DNA of 23,078 nucleotides, taken from Apostichopus parvimensis (lineage: Eukaryota; Echinodermata; Holothuroidea; Aspidochirotida; Stichopodidae). Shown in pieces: positions 1 to 9,900 of the stretch. Numbering within the stretch: position 1 is the stretch's first letter; each line of letters begins with the position of its first letter. The notes under the pieces were generated by a model. It searched no databases. It was not told the DNA's origin and was given only the letters and a program-made list of their open reading frames with translations. Position numbers and translations under genes: made by a program. The DNA lies in assembly GCA_000934455.1 (NCBI GenBank), contig KN888715.1, positions 1-23,078 on the forward strand. Reading direction: 5' to 3'.

Positions 1-222
1 GGTGCCTTTCAATCATAAGGTCCCGAGTTCGAGTCACTCCAAGATTAATGTATGCCGTCTAGTTACAGAGTTGTTGACAATTGGCAATTCATAATCATGG
101 ACGATAAATATGAATCTAAGAGACTGACTTCGGTCAGCTTGTGGCTTTGATAAGCCAATGAGGCTTCTCAGCGAGTTCCTGCTTGCAGGAGGATCTAAAA
201 TACATACATACATACATACATA
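1..222 (+). repeat. tRNA-type SINE, 5' end cut by window
   Basis: The window opens inside a tRNA-like head: TCCCGAGTTCGAGTCAC resembles a Pol III B box. A structured body follows, with small hairpins such as CTGACTTCGGTCAG and CCTGCTTGCAGG, ending in a (CATA)n tail at about 201-222. A B box, a unique body and a simple-repeat tail are the plan of a SINE. The A box lies outside. The family name is not determined. Confidence 0.6.
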
Positions 223-680
223 CCTCACTGTGGGAGTTAACAAATGTTTACTGGTTAGACAATAAAGTATATAAAACACAGGTAATACCTTATTGTGAGT
301 TCCCAGGTGGAACCAGTGAGTCCAGTGGTAACCAATTTTAAACTACTTAAACTAGAAGTCAAATATAAGTCTGGTAGTCCGACAATTCTCGAGGGAAAGC
401 AAAGCAGCCCAGGAAAAGCTGCTACAAACTAATGGTCAGACCGAACACATGAATATCCGCCCTTTACAATGAAAATGTAGCCACAAATAGCAATGAATCA
501 AGACCAGAATTTTAATTTGCTTTCGAGATGACTGACATTTTAGGGTCCAACGCAGAGCTGTTTTCTTGGCTTCCGAATGAGGAAAACCTTATATGCTTCA
601 AGTCCTGATTATACCAACAAATTTCAGGTTGTATTTTCGAAATAATTCACAGAAAACCCATGAAAGTTTACTGCCTACTG
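223..680. other. No gene seen
   Basis: AT-rich sequence left of the exon 15 duplicate, presumably intronic to the M13 gene because the C-terminal exon is not here. No M13-like codons on the minus strand and no convincing repeat. Confidence 0.5.
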
Positions 681-778
681 CCAGGGATCAACAGTTGCTT
701 ACTGTTTATACAAAACAAGATTTTCAGAGTACTCACTTGTGCAAATCCAAGGAGAACAATTGCTTACCAGTGACCCAA
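681..778 (-). pseudogene. Duplicated, frameshifted copy of the exon 15 3' end with its donor
   Basis: This copy repeats 812-930 at an offset of about 150 bases. It carries the last ~40 bases of exon 15, the donor GTGAGTACTC and adjoining intron. One base is missing from the TTCTTCC run, so it cannot be read in the exon frame. The G-run present in the proximal copy is absent. No acceptor partner is evident. Confidence 0.8.
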
Positions 779-886
779 ATTCTTAAAAATACTTTGATTT
801 TGTGCTGGAGTGAGGGATGAACAGACTTTGTTTACTGTTTATAAAATAATATGGAGGGGGGGGGGAGGATTTCAGGGAGTACTCAC

Positions 887-982
887 TTGTGCAAATCCAA
901 GGAAGAACAGTTGTTTACTGGTGAGACCAACACCTGGAAGTGCCTTCTCATTCCCATTCTCATGTACCCATTCTTCATATGC
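887..982 (-). CDS. M13 peptidase exon 15 (last exon in window)
   Basis: Thirty-two codons, [20 protein letters not shown] then [12 protein letters not shown]. It matches ECE and neprilysin AYxxW...LPGLxLTxxQLFFLxFAQ. The next residues in the family are VWC, expected in an exon left of the window. The acceptor is TTCGAAG, which is weak in pyrimidines at its last positions, and the donor is GTGAGT. Phase 0 at both ends. Confidence 0.94.
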
Positions 983-3900
983 CTTCGAAAAACAAAAGAG
1001 GAAGAGGATATTCCAAAAATGCAACAAGGTATTCTACTTTTACCACCAAAAGTCAACAATTTATCTTGAGTAGAAAAATGGTTACACATACATTTTTCAG
1101 CAAGGCTATTACTTTTTTTTTTAAAGATATATAAACATTTTTAGCAAGTTAGAGAGTACATACTCATTTTCCCTTTTCAGGTGGCTATTTCTGGATACAG
1201 TTTGGGAACTTTTTGATACCATTTTGAGAATAATTACTTTAAGAACATTTCAAACTTTATTTTAGAAAAAGAAAAAAAAATGGCTTTCTGACATTTCTGC
1301 CAGATTAAATGTTTAACTAGTTCTCAAAACAGTGTTAAAAATATCCTTCAGTTATTTGACAATTCATATCTGTGAAATAAGATGTGACTTTATTCAATTC
1401 AGATACTTTTATCTATTACTATTTATTGTGTACAAAGAGTGACATCAGAAAATTCCTAATCATTTATGACCTTCCTGCCATGATTTGAAATAAAGTTTGA
1501 AATGTTCTTATATTAATTATTTCCTTTAAGGATATGTCACTACATACTGATAAAGAAATGAACCCCCCCATAAAATCTGATTTGTGTTTTACTTACCAGG
1601 TACTGATAAAAATGATACCCCCCCTCCCTGATAAATCTGATTTGTGTTTCACTTACCAGGAAGGCAGATTTAAGCCCGCCATTGTCAGCGATATTTTCAC
1701 CCAGTGTCTTTCTGCCCTCAACCTAAATAGCAATAAATGTCAAAATATGCAGTCTCTGAAGTATGTGATGGATTGTTTTAAGCAAAATAAGCCCTGTACA
1801 TGTGACAGTGAAGGTAAAAATAAGTTTGCTATGAAACTGGGAAGGAGATAAAACAGATTGGAAATGAAATGAAGTAACCATAGTTGTAATAATTTTAAAA
1901 ATTTGCAAAATAATTTTATATAGCTTTAAAACAAGTTTATCAAGTTCTATAGAGGGAAGGAAAGGAAAAGAGAAGAGAAAAATATAAGGATAAAAAAAGA
2001 TGAGGAAAAAAGTTGCAGAAAATATTAGTTTACTATGAAAATGGGAAGGAAATAAAACAGATTGAAGGTGAAATGTAGTAACCATAATTGGTATTCTATG
2101 TGTATAATAATAATATATAGCTTAACAAGTTTAGCAAGTTCTATAAAGTAAAGGAGAAAAAAAAAAGAGAAAAAAAAATGGAAAAAAAGATGAAGAAAAA
2201 ATATAAATATTGCTATATGCAAGTACCAACAGACATCCCTTTTCACACTACAGTACAAAAATGAGATATTTTGATGGAATAACTATAGAAATCTTAAAAA
2301 TAGCCGAGGTCACTTACATTTTTATTGTCTACTTTGTATGTAGAGTACTGCTCCACAAAGCATTGTGTACGTTCCTCAAATCTTCCGATGGTTTCGTTGT
2401 TCCACCACTGGTTGAGATTTCCGTATTTGTCGTAACCTCTGCCCTTGTCATCGAATGCGTGAGTGATCTCATGACCCATGACCACGCCTATACCTCCGAA
2501 ATTCAATGACCTAGTTAGTGTGTGTGGGGAAAGAAGAGGTATTTAAAAAGCAATTAGCACGACATCAAAAACTTTTTCAAATTCTTTGAAGAAAATTAAT
2601 CTCAACAAGACTGAAAAGACACAATTCAAAACATGAGATACTGATGAAAAAAAATGGTTGAAAACATGTGACATCATGAAAAGGCTTTGTTAAATATGAC
2701 ATCATGAAAAGGCTTTGTTACATGTGACATCATGAAAAGTCTTTGTTAAAGGTGACATCATGAAAAGGCTTTGTTACATGTGACATCATGGAAAGTCTTC
2801 GTTAAATGTGACATCATGAAACGGCTTCATCATTAATATCATTTGTCTCACCACTTGCAATCATTTCACCGATAGGTTTTCAAATAAGCCACCAATTGTC
2901 TTCTTACTCTTGGCATTCACTGACAACATATTAACAATTAAATAGGCAGCGGCACTCTTCGTTATAGATTGAATGTAGGTTATTATATTTCTTACGATAA
3001 ATGCATATTCAGTGAATCAGTAAAATTCTTTCATGAAATCTACATAATTAGCAGATAATTATCCACACTCTCGCTAGGAAATATCCACAGGATATGTTCC
3101 CATTTGTGAAGGATGTATATACACGAATAGATACAGGAAATGCAAACTGCTTCTACTGTCAGTACGAGTGCTTTGAAGCATGTCATGAAAGAACAGTATA
3201 CAAAAATTGACCCCAACTGACCTGTGACCATTTCTTAATTCACTGAATGTATGTCGATTGCCCCACTGCTAAATATTCAAAGATTAAAAAATCCATTACT
3301 CCCATTTTGCCAGGTAGCCAAAGACTTATATAGGTGTTCAAGGCTTCCCTTACAGCATGCCTTAGTTCAGGGGTGGGCAACCTTTTTGAATGAATGGGCC
3401 AGATATAAGGAGTGAAAAATTGACTGGGCCGCACCTAACCAACGACCTGCTGTTGATTTCAAACCTTTGATTCCGAGGACTTTCAAGCAATTGGTGTGTG
3501 TACTTAATCTGTATGCACAAAACATAATGTCAATACAGTACAGTTGATAATTAATGGGGATAATAGGCCTACCTGACAGCATCAATAGTGCCGATAAATT
3601 CTAAGCAGCTAGCTCTTTTTTTGTTATGATGTAAAATAGATTGATTTTTTTCTTTTTCTTGAGACATCTCACGGACTGCAAAAAAATCACTGGCGGGCCG
3701 CATGTGGCCCGCGGGCCGTAGGTTGCCCACCACAGCCTTAGTTGAATACTTACTTGGGAAAATCTCTGTCATAGAAAGGTGCTTGAAGAATGCCGGCAGG
3801 AAAAACTGTGTCCAGGAAAGGAAGAGAATAGAGGGAATGAGAGGAAGATTTAAATTTATTCTGACAAAATGAAGTTATAAGTTTACCAAATCTGAGGGAT

Positions 3901-6900
3901 TTTATTAGTTTTGCTATAAATAGTAGATAATTTAAAGTAACCCCTCATGGATGTAAACTTGAAAGAAGCAGACGACCAGATGCCAAAAAAAAAAAAAAAA
4001 AAAAAAAAATGGTGAAAACTAGAATCCTCAAATAGCAAAAATATTAAAGGACAAAAAAAAATTGTGAACACAGAGATATCAATACTGCAAAACAGTTAGA
4101 GAAATGACTGACAACTGAGTGAAATGGTTTTGAAAGTTGGTCAGTCTGTCGCATATTGTGGCGCCAGAACATTGACCCTTTCATGAAAATAACGTCTTCA
4201 GTCTCTCTGTTCTTAACAAGTTCAGCTGCTACAACAAAGTGTATGCCTCAGAGTCTGTTTGAAATTATTCACAGATTCTCAAGATATTTTGCCTCTTTAA
4301 TGAGATATATGCAACTAAGATACAAATTCTAACGGATATTTATTTACGAGGGGAGTCACATTGCAAACTAAGACAACCCCTTTTACTGTTCTGTTATAAA
4401 TATTTGAAAACGTACCAATCTCGTTTTTAATTGGCGAGTAGTACGCATTCACGGTTGCTGGATTCATTTCCCAAACCCCTCTGTCGGTAGCTTTTCTCAG
4501 ACCTTCCACCTGAGACTGGAACATGAACCTCAAAACTTCAACGGAATTGCGAAAGTATGCTGTGGCATTGATGTCCACCTGCATTTGGAATACGAATTAT
4601 AACTTCAGCATCATAATGTATCCACTGTTATAAAAATATAAGTTCAGTTGTAATATATCCACCTGTATTTAGAATAAGAATCTAAGTTCAGTTGTAACAT
4701 ATCCACATGTATTTAGAATAAGAATCTAAGGTCAGTTGTAACATATCCACAATTATTTAGAATAAGAATCTAAGTGCAGTTGTAATATATCCACAAGATT
4801 TTAAAATAAGAATCTAAGATATCAACAAGTATTTAGAATAAGAATCTAAGTTCAGTTATAATATACTGTATCCACAAGTATTTAAAATAAGAATCTAAGG
4901 TCAGTTGTAACATATCCACAAGTATTTAGAATAAGAATCTAAGTTCAGTTGTAATATATCCACAAGTATTTAGAATAAGAATCTTAAAGTTCAAGTATAA
5001 CATAACGGCAAGTAATAATACATAAAATTTGATTTAGAATAAGAAGCTTAAAGTTCTTTTTATACAATATCTGTAAAACATAGTTAACACAGAAAACAAA
5101 ATGAACTAACCTTAAAAATAAATTGGAAACTAGAAATTTACAAATATTTATATCCCAAGACATCTACTAGATTGTCAGATATCCAAATGTTCATAAACAG
5201 TACATGACTACCTACTATATACAGCATGATCTAATGTTATAACTCAATGCAAATACACATACTTTTCATGTGATTTAAACATGAAAAAAAATCAACTCGC
5301 CTCTTCATAAAACTGGTCTAGCTTTTCTTCATCGAGAATGAAGTTTGGGAATCCAATGAGGTCCAGGATGGCATTTGCCTACAAAGAAAAAAACAAAATT
5401 TCAAAGAACTTACATGATAAAAAACATCTCTGATTCTGCTCTTACTCCAAGAAATTTTGCCAGGAAGAAGCAAGCTCATATATTGTCAAACAAGATTGGG
5501 CTTAAAGGAATGTTAAATACATTATTGGAAGGACATCAAATTTTCATTCATGTTTTTGCATTTATTTTTGTGCTAAATTTGCAGATGATTTAGTTCTTCC
5601 TTTCTTTGTTTTGTGTTCTACTTAAAAGGAGTGAAGACTGGCGCACAAAGAAACGTCTGATGCCGGTAATCTGACCTAATTTCGAATGAGGTGTAACAGA
5701 AGTGTTAGACACCACCATTGATCCCAGAAAATACACACACAGCTTGCTACCGCCGGTAATTAGACACTAGTGTACAGTCAATACATACAACTACGGTCAG
5801 TACCCACCAACACAGAGTACATAGCAGCGTGGACATCTCAGGTCTAGATAAAAGATAACAAGGTATCACGTTTCATTACTGTCTGCATTTTGTAGCGACA
5901 AGAAGAAAACGTCACTTGCAAAGTTAACTTTTTCAGAGGGCGGCAGGCGTTTTGGGGCGAGTCTTTAATGCCTTTAATTCAGTAAACTCAATCTTTGTGG
6001 TGTCTCAATTTCTCATCCAGTTCTTTTCTTTTTTCGTTGCATTTTTCATCATATTATCTTTCTAATATGATCGTTGCCCAATCGTGTGTATAGAAATATA
6101 TGTTTTAACAAATTTTGAAACTTTAGGCCTTTCTCAAGTGTATGTTTGAGCAATTGCTTGTCTAGAGAATATTAATATGCAAACATAGTGTGTCAACCAA
6201 ATCTGGTGAATTGAATTAAGTTTAATTCCTTCTTTTTTATAAGGTAATCACTGGCTCAAATTCTTATCAGGCTAATCAATTTTGACCTCTCCCTCAAAAT
6301 ACTTACTTACTTATCACAATGCGATTAGTGCGTGTTTCCATTGATGATATCATATTTCATATTCTTATGAAAAAAAGGTTGTAGTCAGGAAACACAACAA
6401 ATTCTTAAAAGACAGTTTTAGTCTTCTTTTCCTTCTCCTCCATGATCACTAACTTTGCCGTTTCTCACCTTCTGCTTGGCCGCAGTCCTCGTCTCCTCAT
6501 CCATCCAGTCAAGGTCTGGTAGATTACGTTTGAACGCTGATCTGACTTTCTCTACCATTCCAGCTGCCTGTTAAAAAAGCCAAAGGGTCTTGAAATATTA
6601 AAGCCCTGATCAGAAATAGACCTAGGGATAGAGTTCAGGAGGCCAACACTCCTCTTCTGAAACTTTCTGGGCCACTGAAGACTTAATATTACTCAAATCA
6701 AAGCTAAATACTGGGACCAAGGGATAGGGTACAGGAGGCCCAGAATCCTCTTCTGAAACTTTCTGGGCCAGTGAAGACATATTACTCAAATCAAAGCTAC
6801 ACACTGGGACCTAGGGATAGGGTTCAGGGGCCCAGAATCCTCTTCTGAAACTTTCTTGGCCACTGAACACACTGGGAATCATTAGGATCCATGATTCGTC

Positions 6901-9900
6901 AATGCTTATATACCGATGTTTTCAGCAACTTTGATATTTACCAAAATAATACTTTATATCTCTCTTGGCCCACTGCTCTTCAGTGATTTCCTGGATCAGC
7001 CACTGCAGATGTATCTTATGTATGCCTGATGCTAGATTATTAACATGATCATGACCCACTAACCTAATATTGTACTTTTGATATCAGTTATCTCAATCCA
7101 CAGAACAACAGTTTTCAATCTAATTTCAATCAAATCTATGAGCTGTTGGTTACATCTTACACTGCTTCAAATTAATCAGATTATCAAAACTCTGCTGAGA
7201 TTCTTGGAGTCTCATGGTTATATGGAAAGTTGTGCAGTTAACCTGTTCAATAATGTATAAATGCTCTAAACATGACATTAAAATACATGAATGCCACTAT
7301 CATGACTTTTTCGTCTTCAAATGAATATAAAATTGGCCAAATTTTGGTTGAATTTGTGGTAAGATTCGCCACTGAAACATTGTAACTTTCTTCTTGCAAA
7401 ATCAGAGTTTTATGGTTAATTGACATTCCATCTAGGGTGGTTTCATGTTTATAAATAGTGTACAAACAGTCAACACCAAGTCCACACCTCACACAGTAGA
7501 ACCTTACTTTCACCTATAGTTCATAGAAAATTGAGTCTGATCTTCAGTTTCTCCAAAACTAGGGTCACATTCGAGGAGGGGGAGAGGTACTTTTGAAATG
7601 ACTTATGTCAAATACAAACCTTGAATGGATACATAATAAAGATAAATACTTTCTACATTCTCTTTTGATACACCGATAAGTTGTGCTAGTGGGTTGCTAC
7701 AGTGCTAAAGAACAATTTGTGCGGCAAGTGCGCTACTTTCCAGGGTGTGCACAAGATACTGAATGTCTTCAATAGTCACCAAAGTGTAAAACAGAAATGC
7801 ATGTATCCTGACAAGTTCACATTAACTGTCCCTCCACTGTTTATCTCCTATAGCCTCTCCTCTTCCCCTGTTGGTTTCTTTCTTTCTTCTCTCCATCCCT
7901 TGTCTACTAATCCCCTCTCATCTATCTCTTTGTGTTCACCATGCTCATTAACCTGTCTGTATTCTGTGCATGTGTTTGTCCCTTCTGTTACTGTTACTTG
8001 TCATTTAGCCTTTGAAGAAGATCCTGCTATGATCAAAACGTCAGGCCAACTTACTTTTACACAAGTTCACATTAACGTTTTTAACCTAAATGGGTTTCTT
8101 ACTATTTCCTTGCTTCCTCCTTGGAAAGACTCTTTGACAAACAGAGCACCCAGTGCAAACCCCAGCGCCTCATCGGTATCCGTGATGCATGTCCGCCATT
8201 TTGGCTGGGAGTCTTTAGCTCCGGACAAAACCGCCTGAAAGTCGTCGTCTGCCTGCCGGAAATCCTCGCTGAGAAATCCTACGAACATGGCCACGAACTT
8301 CCAGATCATGTAATTTTTGACCAGTCTGTTGTTAGAGAAAAACAGGAAGCAGCATACATCTCCCTGAGAATCCATTCATATCAGTATACACAAACATTAA
8401 GTACAAGTTTAAGAAGCTTTGGCCTCTTTTATCTCTACGTGAGAAAACGTGCAACCCTTGGTGTCTGAGTCAATGTTTGGCTGAAAACATACTTTAAAAT
8501 ACCCATTGTTTAAAATTTAAGTGTATTAAGCAAGTAACAAAAATTGCATAAAGCTTTTTATCAAAGAAGAAAATACAATATTTGGGAATGGGAGAAGGAG
8601 TAGGAGAGCTGGGGGAATTAGGGGGGTGGGAGAATTCTTGGCTTTTAATTTACTCTTGTAATTACTTATTTTTTTATTTTTGGGTTTGGTTTGTCCTGTT
8701 AAATGACTCGAGTCACTTTGCTATCTCTATCAGGGATAACTTTCAAGTTTGAATGATGAGCAAACTGGAGTAATTCCAACAAAGTCAAGGCATGCTGTAG
8801 CGGTTTTAGATTGTCAGTCTGCTCACAAATCATTCGGTGCCATGGATTTTGTAAGTCTGTTTGTTACAGAACTGAGAACTGGGGCTTTGGTTCTGTTCTT
8901 TCAATAGTTTGAAAACAACTTTGTTCACTACAGCTGATTAATAATTATAACAATAATACCTATTTATATAGCGCATTATACCGGCGGTCTCAATGCTCTT
9001 TACAAGAAACAAAATGAGTACAAAAGTACAGCAAATAAGAACAAAACTTAAAGATACAGAAAGGATCTGAAAAACTTACAAGGTCCAATGAGGGTAGCCC
9101 GTGAATAAGTGAGTTTTTAAAGACGCTTTTAAAATTGTCTATGGTAGGGGCATTCCTAATATGGGTGGGGAGAGCAAGTGGAAAAGAATGCTCACCGTAA
9201 ATTTTTGTTTTAAAGTTAGGTGGCTTTAGGAAAATAGCTCTGTTGGATCTCAGTGAGCAAGTACGAATTTGTTTGGTGAGTAAGTTGGAAAAATAATTTG
9301 GGGCAAAAACCATGGATGGCTTTGATTATAGAAATTGGAGGGTTCCAGTAGATAATCAAGGTTCCTTACTCTTCATCTGTGTTTAGCAGTAGTTCTGATA
9401 AGTCTGCCATTAGGCCAGGCTCAAAAATAATCAAGTTTTCCTTCTCTGTGATGGTGACACTTTCAACTCCCTGGAACGTATATTTGATGAAACTCAACCA
9501 ATCAATCTAGCAAGAATATAAAAGTAAAAAAAATGTTACAGAGGAAGCAAAATGTTACAAAAAATGGTCAAGTAGTACAAACTAGAAGAAAAGACGTGTT
9601 CATTTTCATCAACCCTCCCCCCCCCCCAGTACGAATAACGAACTATGACCATTACTAATATTGGAATTCTGATTGGACCATTCTGTGAGAATCAGCAAAC
9701 CAAATAACACATCTGCATTCTGTGGTAAACATTGGTGATGCTGTCAAAACCTCACAAGCTTTTTGTATGTACCATATAGTGCTACTGTACACTATCAGGA
9801 TCAGGCCTATCCAACATTCTAATATATAAATGTATATGCCCACAAAGTTCAAAATATATAATAAATAAATTGTTCAAAATTTAAAGTATAAATAAAATAA

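Noticed and set aside
2210-2509. 99-codon plus-strand frame
   Set aside because: Antisense shadow of the HEITH exon.
2669-2836. CRISPR-like 28-bp direct repeats
   Set aside because: Units are contiguous with no spacers, and the context is an animal intron.
5291-5300. Alternative GT donor inside GCGAGTTG after exon 10
   Set aside because: Using GT would add four bases and break phase with exon 11, whose acceptor and family alignment require phase 0.
8011-8045. Active hammerhead ribozyme
   Set aside because: The conserved C of CUGANGA is T and the GAAA box is AAAA in this copy. The stem is also mismatched, so only a decayed motif is supported.
7702-8238. 178-codon open frame on the plus strand
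   Set aside because: It runs through the Penelope-like insert and antisense through exon 8. The composition is pyrimidine-rich low complexity, with no family match.
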